DNA of 64,000 bases from Paratinospora sagittata (taxonomy: Eukaryota; Streptophyta; Magnoliopsida; Ranunculales; Menispermaceae). The notes beneath the pieces are model-generated. The model was not told where the DNA came from, did no database searches, and saw only the letters and a program-made list of their open reading frames with translations. Positions 32,491-47,100 of this stretch are shown piece by piece (position 1 is the stretch's first letter; the number at the start of each line of letters is the position of its first letter). Position numbers and translations under genes: made by a program. The stretch is from contig CM069612.1 of the NCBI GenBank assembly GCA_035771175.1, forward strand, positions 30,692,296 to 30,756,295, read 5' to 3'.

Positions 32491-33831
32491 ATATATATAT
32501 ATAAGAAAATGTCTCGTGGAGTAGTTTCTAAAAAGTCTTTAATTTCTTCTTAAAAAAATTGCCATCTTTTATAATTCATTTTGAAGGCGTGAAAAATGCC
32601 TCAGTTTGTGCTTTTGTAACTTAATTAGTATTTAGAAATGTTTTTCATATAGATAAAGAGTAAAATCACTCATTGTTTCTTTCTATTTCTTGTATCTGCT
32701 GTTGCTAGTTCCGAAATCCCTCTTTTCACTTGTTCAAGTTCGAGCCTATATCTGGGAGAACGAAAAGCAGGCATACCCGCGACACTGTTCTTATTGGGAT
32801 TTTTGTACAATTAAAGTGAATGCAGACAAATACTGCACAGAAGTTGCCTTCAAATACCTGCGACACTGTTTTTATGAGATGTTCTACAGTTCCACGTTTG
32901 AAATACATTCCAATCAGGTTTGTATTCTTATTCACCATTTTATGGAAATGGTTCTATACTTGGTTATGGCATTACACTGGTTAGCTTGCATTTCAAAAAT
33001 TTTGAACTTTGCTATTTAGTCCCTCGTGAGAGATGACCAGTTCAGTTCAATTAAAATGCTGAATTTTTCCAATTGGATTTTGGGATTTCTATGGATTGAA
33101 GGGTCCCCTTGATTTGATCCTCTTTATACTGGTAAGGTTGCTGAGCTTTTAAATCATCTTAGTAGGAAGAGGAAAAAAATACAGGAATAGAACCCTTTTT
33201 TTTTTTTTTGAACTTTTCATTGTTATTCGCCTTTGGAAGACTTCAAGCTGCTTATTAAACTAAAACCATTCTGCTCAATGGTGGTAAACCTGCAAAGAAA
33301 CCTTGGTGAGGTAATTAAAAAGTTTGGAAGAATACATGTGCATGCACAAGGCCTAGTTATTGGAAGGAAGCAACTAAGAGCAATGGCATGGGGGAAATGA
33401 CAAATGTATAATGTCTATGCAATCTCATTCTAAGCGCATTACAATTCAATGGTATTTGCTTTCATATAGTGTTTAGAACATTGAAATAACAAAATTTGAT
33501 CAACTAATGGAAGTCCTCGTTTCCCGGTAAAGGCCTATTCCCTTCAAACTGAACACCTGCAACCAAAAGTGGTTGGCTGAGTAGTTTTGGGTTGGCACTT
33601 CATGAAGCGAGACCAAGGATCAACTCTCTCCCTCCACTAATTTTTAAGTCGGTACACATAAGACACAATCAGCCAATCCATTCATTTGTCAAACAATCCG
33701 CCTGAGTCTCTAAATTTTCTTTTCTTATATTATCAATGAAAATCTGTCACAAACAGCTACAATACTCAAGCCTTGCCAACTGGCGAGGATCGAGCAATTA
33801 ATGAGGCAAAAGAATAAATGAACAAAAAAAT
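32491..33831. other. Intergenic stretch downstream of enolase
   Basis: No gene was recognised with confidence. An exon-like segment (about 32710-32919) has acceptor-like GTTGCTAG and donor-like CAG/GTTTGT and encodes VRAYIWENEKQAYPRHCSYW and FKYLRHCFYEMFYSS. It contains an internal repeat of TACC.GCGACACTGTT. Its family is unknown. Confidence 0.35.
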
Positions 33832-35116
33832 TTATGGCGACCTCCAATTCTCACCCGCAAAAATGGCTTTGTCTCCCAGCTCTTGCTCAATCCGAAGCAA
33901 CTGTTAACAACAACTGTGAAATATCAGATCCACACAACATTATATTTTAGTGGGCAACTTACAATTGGTAAGCATTGCTTTGGAACAATACAGGACACAA
34001 AAGTCATGTTTTCTTTACAACCTTGAATTGGAAATGCTATTCGAATTAGTGAAATGATACAGAATTTTTTTTTTTTCCTCAAGAAGAAAAGGTTAAATGA
34101 ACAATGCAAATGTGAGACATAGGCTTCACTATTAACCAAGGAAAAGTGAAGCCATGCAAAAAAAATAATAATAATAACTATTACATTTTCAAAGGTTGCA
34201 ATAGATAATTTTACAGGCCATCACGCAAAACTATCTCATTTGAGTTTAAATTTTAATGATGTTCCATGTTAAATGCTGTTAGTAAAGGCAACATGATTTA
34301 AGGCTTGTTAATTGCTTTAAGTCAATGCAGTAATCAAAAGGTACTTGGAACAATTGCGATAGTGCTCAAGAAAGAAGCTATTAGATGCCCCCAGTTACTT
34401 GAATAATGGCAATGAGTAAAACGTGTTTCATGTATATAGACATTAAATGAAGGGAAAAGTTAACCTGGTTGTATTTTGCCAGCCGCTCACCCCGACATGG
34501 TGCACCTGCTTTGATCTGACCAGTGGACAGACCAACAACTAAATCAGCTAGAAAGGAATCTTCTGTCTCCCCCCATCCATGGGAGACGACTACTCCCCAG
34601 TGTGCATCTTTTGCCAGCTTAACAGCTTCAATGGCCTCTGTGACAGTTCCTATCTGATTTACCTGCATTTAAACCCACTTTAAGATTCTAGTAAGGGATA
34701 AGAAGAGGTTTTTCAAGTATTCCAGCATGGTAAAGGACGTAATCTCATTCAACTCTATTTACGTTTGTCAGCCCTGGTCACATCACGGGTTGGTTGGTTC
34801 AAACTAAAGAGATTGAGAAAATTGCAGTTCGGTTTATTTGCAGAGAAAGAAACTGTAGAGTTTTTGAAGGTCCTTCTAGTGAATTTTTTCAGGTCTGGAA
34901 TTCGTCGAGGTTGCTAGCTTCTAGTTGGGTGGTGTGTTCTTCTAGCATTTTATATTCTCTCAATGATTGGATTAGAAACTGAGTGGTCTTAAGTAATCTG
35001 TCTTTTTTTTCCCCTTTTTTGGGCTTTTGAGGAGCACTCCTGATTCTCCTTGTACTTCTGTTGTATCTTTTTTTTTTTAATATTAATACTATCATATCTT
35101 CTTTCCTCTCAAAAAA

Positions 35117-35153
<37 letters not shown>

Positions 35154-38100
35154 CAGCCTTCCAAGTTCTGAAAAGGTTATTAAAATGGCACAAGGCAACA
35201 TGGAACCAGACCTTTCCCTAGAATCCACAGCCAAGGGGACAACTAGACCAATTGAATAGTAGATTAGACTTGGTATATTTTGAAGTTCCTCAGGGGTCCC
35301 AAATCATTGAAATTCATAGGGGCATCCCACACAAAAGCAAGGAAGATGGGTGGATTGGATTCATTGTGGTTGAGCGAATTTGTTATGGGGAAATCTTAAT
35401 TGAATCACAAAAAAGAAAATGGAAATACCTAAATGGCTATAAGTTACTTAACTTTGGCCGGAAGGGGAAAAACTAAATAAGAGAAAAAAGGGAAACACTC
35501 AGGTCAAATTATTACTTTTAGAAGAAGTGCATTGCAAGTCAACTCGTCTATTGCTTTCTCGATACGTTTGAGATTTGACATCAATAATCCATCCCCCACA
35601 ACCTGCAAAACAACCAACTGATGTGAGTAGTCAGTTTTGTCAAGATGCCCTACTGCTCTACCCCCCACCCCTCCACCCAAAAAAAGGAAAAAAAAAATGC
35701 GAGGGAACTGAAAAATGCTTTTGACATCAAATGCTTTTGACATAGTTTTTTCTTTCTTTTTGGACACCACCTAAATGAGACATCAAATCACCATTAAATC
35801 TAAAATAAATAGGTGCATGGCACTGGTGGATACAGACATGATTGTGGTAGAATCCTAGTCCATAAAAATCCTCTTAAAAGTATTGCAGACCTGACAAATT
35901 CCAAGGCTGGTGAACAGTTTGGTATGTTCCCAATCATCCTTGTCAAATGGCTCCTCAATGGATACAATTGGATAATCTGAATGGACACAAAAGGAAAAAG
36001 TGGGGACAAATTTCAAGCAATAAAAAGTTGCATCATCATGTACAAACAGATAAGAAACAATTTGTAACTAGAAGACTGAAAAACAAATGAAACGTCTAGA
36101 ATCATGTACCTCTACACAGTTGTGTGTACACCCCAATCATATCTTCAGCTGTCTTGAAATTTTGTCCCGACTTATTTGGTGATTTGAAGTCTATGTCATA
36201 CTTAGTTCCTAAATCATAAATTTAATTAAGCCTCATCATCAAAATTCTTAAAAGCCTTTTTTTGTCTTGAGGAAATTATTTGAAGATGCTATATTCACAG
36301 GTTGTCAAACAAAGAAGAACTAATTATCACCTATGCAGAAATCAGTAGCAGCAATATCCATTGCCATCTTAATTTTTTCATTGTATCCTGTCCTTTCAAT
36401 TGCCTCCTTAAGCAGATCTAAACCTTCTGAAAAACTGCAAATGAGAATAGAACATTAGAATCTAAAAGCAACAATTGGACCTAACTGTATTACATCGTAT
36501 TGATGAATGTGATGAGTGGCTTATTAGAATCATAGAAAAGCTACTTTATAAAGATGAAGACTTGACACAAGCTCAAGTCAAAGAAGCTTTGGGTCTAGAC
36601 AAACACAAAAGTAGATGGATGAGAACCCACTAGGCCCTCAAGAATTCCTGATAGCTTTGTTTGGCATTTGGATGGTTCTGATCATTTCTAATGCAAATCA
36701 TATTTCAAACTCCTAATTGATAGATCTGCTGTTAGGATTAACTCCTTAGCCATTGCTCAGTTGGGATGCTCTTGTCCTCCAAAGATAAATTCTTTGGGTG
36801 GTTGATGTCTCGTAGGAAGTTGAACACTAATGATATGATGCAGTAAAGGGCACCAAAGTCATGCTAATCTCCTCATTGTTGCATGCTATGTTTGAGGGAC
36901 GGAGAATTTGTTGATCATCTCTTTTCAGTGTGATTTTGCTAATGAGTCGGCATAGATCAAATGGGAAGATCATGGCCAAGGTACTTTTAAAGCTCCATCT
37001 TGTTCGGAAGATTGCTTCACCCTTGATCATTTTCCAAGGGCCTCTATGAAGATCTGCCAAGTAGTTAGAGTGATTATTATGGCTTCAGTTTGGGGTATTT
37101 GGCTTGAACGCAATCGCAGAATTTTTGACAACTTGAACAGGAGGACCGAGCAGGTTTGGGTGGATATCTTGCTTAATGCAGCAAGTTGTGTTTCTATTTT
37201 TGGGGGTGGGTTTTCTGTCTCAGATTGGGTGAGATGTTGGAGTGGGTGTTTGGTGTAGTGGTTCTGGGTTTAAAAGAAGATGGATGAGGGAGAGAGCTCA
37301 AGACAATAAGAAGAGCAATTATTTGAATCATTTGACTCTTATGATGAAGAGTTGCATAACAATGATGCTGATAAGGATGAAGATAATGTGGAAGATATTG
37401 ATGATGAAGCTCTTAGAGAAACTTTTGATGATGATGTTGACAATGACTGAGTTTGTATTCATACTTGAACTTTATAGCTTCTTTGTGTAACGTGCTTTTA
37501 AAATATTGCTTTGTGGATATGAGATTGGAAATTGTGGAATGTGATTTGCCTTTTCTTACAAGATTTGGGTGTTACATGGTGATAATATATCTATCTGTGT
37601 GTGACTAACAGCATAAATGTATAAACATGATAAATTAATTATCCAGGGACCCTAAAATATATGTTTTTTATCACTTAGGCATCACCTCACTAACTTGAAA
37701 ATACCAGCATAAAGAGTGGATTCAAAACTGTGACCCTTGGTCACAATGGACCAACCTTAGTTGTTTGTCAAGGCCTAACCTTCATATGGAAAAATGCATG
37801 CCTTATTTTTGTGGTTTCAATATATTAGATGCAGTAAGCTAGTGACGATATTGATTGTGCATGTGGATGAGCACATCTACCAAGCTCTAGTTTCCATGTG
37901 ACCTTGATATGGAGTAAGTCATGGTAAGTATGATGTGCCAAGAACACATCAATATCTTTTAGCATGATATATTTGACAGGATGGTGGAACAGAAAAACTT
38001 GCCTGGATATATTTGGAGAAAATCCGCCATCATCACCAACATTGCATCCAGTGGCACCATATTTTTCAAAAATAACAGCCTATTCAAATTGTAAAAAGGA

Positions 38101-41100
38101 ATTATCACATGTATGAAGTGAAGGCATAAATAAAAAATAAATGATCAATCTCACGATAGCCATTAGATCCAATTTCCACCGGAAAAATTAACCTAATAGA
38201 AGTGTAAGAATCAATAGATTCAATAGAGAAGATGAAAAAGAGCTTAAAAACTCCATAAAAGTATTAGAGAATGTAATGATTATTATTATTTATAAAATTT
38301 GTAGTTGAAGCTCTTTATATAGATAACTCCAAAACAACTTAGAACCCTTTTAAAACACTTAAAATAACTTTGCTGAGCTATCTATAACACTGGTAATTTC
38401 CTAATCCTATTAAAACACAACATGGAAACTTCTAAACACTTTCTATTGATAATTTGGTTATGTTTCCAATTTAAGCAATCATTTCATTAAAATAAATCAT
38501 AAAAAATAATAAAATGTCCAAAATTAAGGTTTTAATCACAATATCTTAATTTTAGTAATTTTGGATAAATCTAATGCTTTTGTGGGTTAATAAAAGATAC
38601 AAGTATACACTCTTCCGTTTTTGCCTAATTTGGTGTTATGATGTTTTATTTAATTATTTTATTTATTTTATTTTTCAGGAATAAAGAATGGAGGCCCACA
38701 TGGGAGGCTTGTTTTGGTTAAATGAAGCTTTGGGCATACAATAATCAACCCACAAAGCCTCGGTCAAATTGGTGTAAAATTTGGGAATTCATCAAAATGG
38801 CTTTGGTGCTTATCGGTTAAAAAAAGAAAGAGACCAAGTTAGGGCTTTTGAAGAAGAGAGGATAGAGATGGATTTGGAGGGGATAACTATGGATTTGGGG
38901 AGAATGGCGAAAATTTCTTGGCAATTTGGTTTTCTTTGGGGCGTTACATAGTTGTGGCAAGAATACACATGGGGAGGGAGAAAAACTGAATATCTTAGAT
39001 TTGGAAACTCTTCCAAGTTCTGCAAATTTTGGCGTTCCATTTTCTTTTCATTTCGGTTCCTGGAGTGTGGGTGATGTTGAGTTGCAAGTTGCAACAGCTA
39101 CGAGTGCGCTTTGTGGTGATTTCGGCTGAGCAAAAAGTTTGGGAACTCCATTTTATTTTATTTTTTGAGAAGAAACAAAGAGAATTTTATTAATAAAACA
39201 GAAAACAAGAAAGCAAAAATTGCACCAGAGGTACAAACTCCGAGATCAGCACAAGACACCAAAAACGGCACAAAGGCACCCGCCCAACACAAAGCCAAAC
39301 CACCCAAGCAAAGCAAAACCAAGAAACACCCAGAAACCCAAAAAACCCCAGACAAAGGACAAAAGCCACAACACCAAGACCCAAAAAGCAACCCAAACGC
39401 CTTGAAAATAAAATCATAGGTCGTGGACCATACATGAAGCTCAATTAGTAAACCAATTGGCCACAGAAAATCCTTTCGACGATGATGATGCAAATACCCA
39501 AGTACTTGCCAAAAGCTTAATCTCATCCCACAAATCATGCTCCTCTTTCACCAAATCATTGAAAATCCTGCGATTACGCTTCAACCACATTGCCCACACA
39601 GTTGCATAAAAAGCAATTGCTCCAACCTCTTTACCATGATTTGAGAGGTTTGTGTTATGGGTTTGAGAGAGACCTTCCAGCAAATTGGTAGGTGGACGCA
39701 GCTTGTTGTCAGAAAATTCGATCCACTTTATCCAAATCCTTCTAGTTGCACGGAAATTAAAGAATAAATGCTCCATTGACGCTCTGCCCTGCTGACAAAA
39801 CAAACAACAATGGGGGGAAAAACATATTGATGGAAAACGTTTCAAAAGAACCTCATAGGTATTAACCTTGTTGTGGGCAACAAGCCACCCAAACACCTTT
39901 ACTTTGGAGGGAACCGCACATTCCAAATATATGAAACAAGGAAAGGGTCTAATGTGGAAGGATCATTAGTGAGAATCTTAAAATAGGATTTACACGAGAA
40001 AATGCCGGATGGTTCAAGAGCCCACGTTAATGTGTCCGGACGATCACTGAGACTAACTAGGTCTAGCCTAGGGAGGAGGGTATCAAGTTTGTTTTGAGCT
40101 CTTCTAGAAAGGCCCCTAATTAGGTGTAGGTTCCATGATACATGGTTAGATGAGTATTGGGAGGCATTGTTGATGGGTTGATTGTGTATAGCTGAGATGC
40201 GAAACAAATTGGTATAAATGTTTGCGAGAGGAAGAGAATCCAGCCATCTATCTTCCCAAAATTGAAAGGTGTGTCCGTCTCCCACCCTCAATTGAACGTG
40301 ATGTGAGAAATTTGTATCAAGGGTAGAGATAAATTTCCAAGGACTTCTAAAAGAAGACCCACAAATTCTTTCAAGGAATGCTCCATTATGCCTGCAGTCG
40401 AACCTACTATCAACCACCCTAGCCCATAAAGAATGTTTCTCCTTTCCATGTCGCCGTAACCACTTCGAAAATAGAGCAATATTCTTAAGAGTTATATTCC
40501 CAATACCGAGCCCTCCTTTGTCAACTGGACGACAAATCACTTCCCATTTCACCAAATTGTTTTTCCCAGCACCTCCATTCCTTTTCCATAGAAATGACTT
40601 GAGCATCTTCTCAATCTTGCATGCCACACCACGCGGAATTCTAAACATAGACAGATAGTAGGACGGTAATGCCGATAGTACTGATCGTATAAGAGCCAAC
40701 CTCCCACCTTTAGACAAAAACGCCCTCTTCCACCCTTTTAATCTGTTTGAGATTTTTGATAGAACCGGATCCCAAAAAACTATGGATAATGGATTTCCCC
40801 CTAGAGGCATACCCAAGTATTTCATCGGCCAAGCGCCAATAGAACAGTCCAACTTCTCTGCTAAACAAAGAATGACCTCACATTCCATGTTGATCCCACA
40901 CAACTGGCTCTTGCCCATGTTAACCTTCAGCCCTGACATCTCGCTGAAGCACTGAAGAGTGTTAATGGCATTAACCGCATTTGCCTCATCCCCATCAAGC
41001 CAAGAACAAGGTGTCATCTGCGTATTGTAACAGTGTGACTTCCACTTTGTCCGCTCCTACAAGGAACCCCTTATTAAAGAAGACTTCCTTGCATGATTCA

Positions 41101-44100
41101 TCAACCTGGATAAACCGTCCGCCCCTAAAGTGAAGAGAAATGGTGAAAGTGGATTACCTTGCCTTAACCCACGTTCCCTCAAGAATTTTCCTCTTGGCCT
41201 TCCATTTATCACTATCGAGTATGTCACTGAAGAAATACACCCCAATATTCATTTCATCCATGTCCGGCCAAGGCCACATTTATGCATCACACAATCAAGA
41301 AAACCCCAGTCCATCGTGTCGTAAGCCTTAGCCAAATCAATTTTAAACACTACCCCAAACTGCCTCTGAGATCTGTAGCCCTCAACCGCTTCTTTGGCAA
41401 CCAGCACACATCCAGAATTTCCCTCCCCTCAATAAAGGCTGATTGGAGGACATCAATGATCTTGGGAAGGATTGTTTTCAGTCTCAACGACAAGATCTTC
41501 GAAATGATCTTATACATGCTCGTGACAAGACTTATGGGCCTAAAGTCCTTGAGCTTGGAAGAATTGTTGATCTTTGGGATGAGACATAACAACTCCTTTT
41601 TATATGCTCTTTTTTTTTTTAATGTTCTGCAATCAGTGATTTAGTTCTTCAATTTCATAAATTTCATTTTATTTTGTTTTTGAGTAGGCGAAACACATTG
41701 GATTGAATCAGTTGAGTTTTATTTGTGGTTCTTGAAGTATTTAGCTTTGTTCATTCAGATTGATGGGTTTATATTCGGAGTTGCAATTGAAGAACTGGGT
41801 GATTGGTTTCAGCATATTAGTCTATCCAGTCTTTCCATGGGAATTACACTGTTCATACTTAATTTGAGTTAGTGGGTTAATTTCTTGTTTACCAGTTTCT
41901 GATTTATTGTTGGTGAATATGTGGGTTTGATTAGTCATGTTATTTTGGTTCAATTTTCTGGATTTGTTGTTACAATTTGATTAGGTGGATTATTTTATCT
42001 TGTTTTGTTTCCAAATGTGATTTCTTTTGTGTTAATCTTAGATTTAGTTTGTTTAATTTTCTGTTAATTGCAAGTTAATTTCTTTTTGTGGGTTATTTTA
42101 GAAGCATGAAAGGCTAGGTCAATTTCTACTAAGGCTATAGGTCTTGCTCTAACTAGTTCATGAAATTATTATTTTAAATATAAAAAAAAAGGTTTTCATG
42201 TTTATTTTGGTTAATTAAAAATCTGAATTATTTTTTTTTGGAAAAAAATATTTCATTTATAAAGTCTTTTGATTTAATGTGATTTCTAAAATACATTGAA
42301 TGCTTAAGATTCACTGTGATAAATATTTGTTTTTGAAAGTTGATTTTTAATTAGCCAAAATAACTTTTATATTAATTATTTATAATTGGTTTATTCGATT
42401 TATCTTCCGGTTTGAATGAATCTTTGTTCAATTTTAACCGAGTAATAATTATTTAAAATTAGTTCCATGAATTAATAGAATGAATCTTACATTCCTTAGT
42501 TGTTTTTATTGTTGAATTTGAGTATTCATTTCTTTGTTGTCACACTAGTCAATCTTTGTGGAATCGACCTTGTAAGTAATGCAATTGGTCTTGTACGCTT
42601 GCAAGTTTGAAGTTTTAAACATCTCATTTAATTGAGAGTAACACCTATTAAAGTGGGAACTATAAAAACGAGATTTACTCTAAAAACAAATTAGAAATCA
42701 TCTAGAACTACGACTAAAATGGGATTTCTACTACATAGAAATTTCTCTAAGAAAACAAAACTCGGCGCAAATATAGAAAGAAACCAAAAATAAATTTTAG
42801 AAATTTCTAGACATTATTTCATGTTCCATATAAAAAATGCATCAGAACATTACAGATCTGATCATAAAAATAAAACTGAATGTATGAGGAATTAGACAGA
42901 ACATAAAAACAGAACACATTAATCAAACCAATACAACCTCAATAGATTGATGTTGATTGAAACAAATAACCAAGAATTGAACACCATAGATCAAACTCAA
43001 TAGATTGATGGTTCTTTTTTAATAAAATCAGACCAAAGACACATGATTCTTTCTCCTGAGCTGCATGAAAGACTCCTACCAAAGACAAACACTTTCCTAC
43101 AATAAGTTCAACTTTTCAACATCTTGGTACATAATCATGATTCATGACACATGAGACAACAAAAATGAAAGATTAAAAATTTGAAGTGAATCACAATTTA
43201 CCATCAAAACTTAGTAGAACAACCCATGTGGCCGCTTCATAGTTCATATATGTAGAGAAAGAGAGACAACACCAGACCATTACTAGTCAACAATGAGCTC
43301 AAGTTCTACTGTCACAAATAGCAATTACAAAACCAGAAGATTTGCATGTCTATCTATTTGTATCCACATATAAACACAGAAGTAATATTACCTTCAAATG
43401 ATGATATGTCTCAGAGCCCATTTGCATTGCTTCCTCAAATGTCACTGCCCCAATCGGGAGAATCATAATTTCCTGAATTTGTTTGAAGAGTCAATTGATT
43501 TCACATATGAGCTGGCATGTGTGATACTATATATCAAACTAATGAGCATTATTGGAAGATTCTTTAACACAACATATGATGTAGGAGACATGTTCAGCAA
43601 ACATGAGTACCAGTCGACATGTTCCTCAATCATGAGTACTGGTCTTTCTGTTTGTGTGTAACAACCTATTTGATCAACCTACTGCTTCAATGCTGATTGC
43701 ACATAGATCTTTCATCATAGGCATTGTCTTTTAGAGTGACAGGGAGCAATTGCAAGGCTATGTTCCATGCCTATTATACAGTTTTTGACTAATAATTTAT
43801 ATGTGGGAAATTGTAGAAGATTTTGACTCCTAATTTATATGTTGGAAATTGTAGGAGTAGCACTAATTGGAGATAAAATGAGAGAGAACAGACTAAGGTG
43901 GTTTGGACACACACAACGTAGGCTTTTAAATGTACCAGTTAGGAAAAGTGACTTATTAACACTATATGGTAACAATAGAGGTAGAGGAAGACCTAAAATA
44001 ACATGGATAAAGATAATTAAGAAAGATTTAATTTCTTGTAATTTGAATATCGACTTAGCCCTTGATAAAGGGGAGTGGAGGAAGAGAATTCATGTAGCTA

Positions 44101-47100
44101 ATCCCATGTAATTGGGAAAACGCTTAGTTGAGTTGAGTTGAGTTGAGCTTAGTTAAGTGTAACTTACATTTTATGAGAATTATCTCCATCACTAGGCACA
44201 TTGTCAACTATTTGGAAATTTGGTAGTTAGCTTGTGGCTCAAGTAGATTGTGCAATTAAGGAGGATCCTGCCCAGCTCACCATAAAGAACAGGAACCATG
44301 ACTTTGTTGAAACAGGAAGTACGTAGTTATGAAGTCCAAAGAGAATTTTCTAACCTTTATATTATTGAGTACTATTTTACCCAAATACATTAGTATCAGA
44401 TTTTCTTCTTTTCTTTCTCTTTTCTTTTCTTTTTTTTTTTTCTTTTTCTGGGAGGAGGGGGGAAGGTCACCACTAACAAGTGCTTTCTGAGTTATAAAAA
44501 TTAAAAGTTGTTTTCAGATTTTGATATCGAAGAATATTCAAAGATTTTTTTTTTTTTAAGTTAACTTTATATATTCAAAAATTGTTGAATCAGTGGACAA
44601 ACTAATGCAGTAATATCAATTATACAATTTGAACTCGAGATGGTGAAATAAGATCAGTCTCTGGGATTTCCAAGCAGATGATGATGTTTTCCTGCAGGTT
44701 TTCTGATTTCGAATGCCAAATTTGCTTAATAGATGAAGTTTTTTTTTTTTTTTTCAAATGAAGGTCTTCAAGTGTTTGTCAAACCTCCTTTACTTGGATG
44801 TACAGCACACGCAAATAAACACACACATTATTGATGCAGATATTTTGGCCACTTAGATATGAGATTCATATAGGACATACTTGGACTGTCAAATTATTTC
44901 CAGCAAGTTTTCCACCGCTTATAAGGGTGAAAGCAGGAACAGGAAGAACCAGGCTTGTTCTACCAGAAAGATCGGCGATGTGCTTGTAAAGTGGCACCTA
45001 CAATGAACAAGAAATGTTACTTAGAAACTTACATCTTGAAATATTTGGTTTCCAAACATCTGAAAGAAAGAATACTAAAAGTAGATTTAATCTAGGTCAA
45101 AAAACCATACCTCCTTTTCAGCAGCACCAGCTTTGCATGCAGCAATTGACACAGCAAGTATAGCATTTGCTCCTAGTTCAACCTGCAGAAAATCATGTAT
45201 TGGATGCAAAACCCATATAAAAATACTTTAAAATATTTTTTTGATTAAAGCTTAGTTTGCATCAATCGGAGTAATTTCATTTCAACGGATTCAATTGTAT
45301 TTGAATGAGAGATTCATCTGTCAAGGTAGCATGAGAGAGATTTCTGCATAAATTTAATTACAGAAAATACCCCTATGTTGATCATAAGAGAACATCATTG
45401 ATATATCAGACAGAAATCTTAGATTAAAGAATCTCAATAGTGATTTGGATATTTCATTCAAAAAAATTGTCCAAAAGCTTGCAAGAAATTGAAAATTAAA
45501 ACAAAGAAGAATTGATAGAATAATGTTTTCTTCATTTTTTTTTATCAAAATTAGATCTTACACTAGTCCAGACATATGTTACTTGCAAATAACAAAACAA
45601 TTTTGAAAGATTCAACTATTACAATTTGTATTTTTAGAAACCTTTAAATATATCATCCTGTTGGGATAAGACTTTATCTTCTTGCCCATGGAACTGAACA
45701 TTTCTACAATGTTTTCCCAAACTCTGAAGCAAGAGATTGATGTACGCAGAGCACAGTACTATTACCACCAACCAAATAGTACCGACAACGTGTTTAAAAG
45801 ATTGGTATCTAAAAGAAACAAAACACTTCTAGCTTATCAAAGGGTACAAGAATGGCCAAAAAGCTGAAGGATACACCAAAAATGATTTTTTTATGAATTG
45901 CGTCCATCAAACATGTATGCTTCCCAATTCTCCATGTTCCTAACTATGTGTGGGTTTTTTTGACAAAATTCAACTTTTACTGTTAATTGCACGTAATGAG
46001 CTAATATCCACAATCCAGCATAATCATGAATCAGAATGGAGAACTCCAAGAACTGTCACCGCTTAACCAAATACTAGAGAGCAATAAGTAGTCATTAGTT
46101 GGACATAATAAATATCTAGACAAAATAAATGGGAATAATACATAATTATGAAACTAGAAGGTTGATTTTATGTTTCTGGACTAGATAATGAGTCCCTATA
46201 AGATTTTAAAAATAAGGCATACAAAACAAGGTTCATGCCACAGCCGGACCTAGGTAATTGTTGGTGTATGCAACCTTACCTGTGCTATGTAGGGGGGGTG
46301 TTTCCATATTCATACCAAGGACCTCCAAGTCACAATAGAGCAACCTTACTGTTGCACCAAAGCCCACTCTTTCTTCAATTAGTCTTTTAAGACTAATGCC
46401 ACAATAGAACCAAAAAACAACTAAAGCGTATTTCTTAAAAGAATGTCTATCATTTGTCCAATCTCATTTGATGAATATCTAACTAAATAAGCTGACCATA
46501 GCCCACTCTTTCTTCAATGAGTCCTTTAAGACTATTGCCACAATAGAACCAAACAAACAACTAAAGCGTATTTCTTAAAAGAATGTATATCATTTGTCCA
46601 ATCTCATTTGATGAATATCTACCTAAATAAGCTGACCATTCATGTGCATCAATCTTTATATGTTAGAAAAATTCGTAACTACATCGTTGGGTTTGATAAA
46701 ATCATAAGAAAAATCTCACCTTATTTTCAGTTTTGTCCAAGTCCATCATGGCTTGATCAATTTGGGACTGTAGTGTTGGATCCATGCCAATCAAAGCTTC
46801 AGAAATCTTCCCATTTATATTTTTAACAGCTCTAGAAACACCATTGCCAAGATATTTTCCCTTATCTCCATCACGTAATTCAACAGCCTCGTACCTGATA
46901 TCAGAAGATTCAAATGTTAAGGCGTGACACGAGTTGTTTCACTAACAAAAGCCTTGATGCATTAGCCTCAAGAGACAATGCTTCAAGAACTACAACATAA
47001 GCCTTTGAGTATTTTTATGTAGAGAAATAACTGATTAGACAAATAAAAAAAAATAACATCCCAAAAATTTATAGGAACAAGAACACTGAAGGAAGTCTTA

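Noticed and set aside
35252..35476. 74-residue plus-strand frame near enolase exon 11
   Set aside because: Intronic and antisense to the gene, with no domain.
39165..39419. Lys/Pro/Gln-rich plus-strand frame and overlapping Phe/Leu-rich minus frames
   Set aside because: Low-complexity sequence in the 3' part of the truncated LINE; no recognisable domain.
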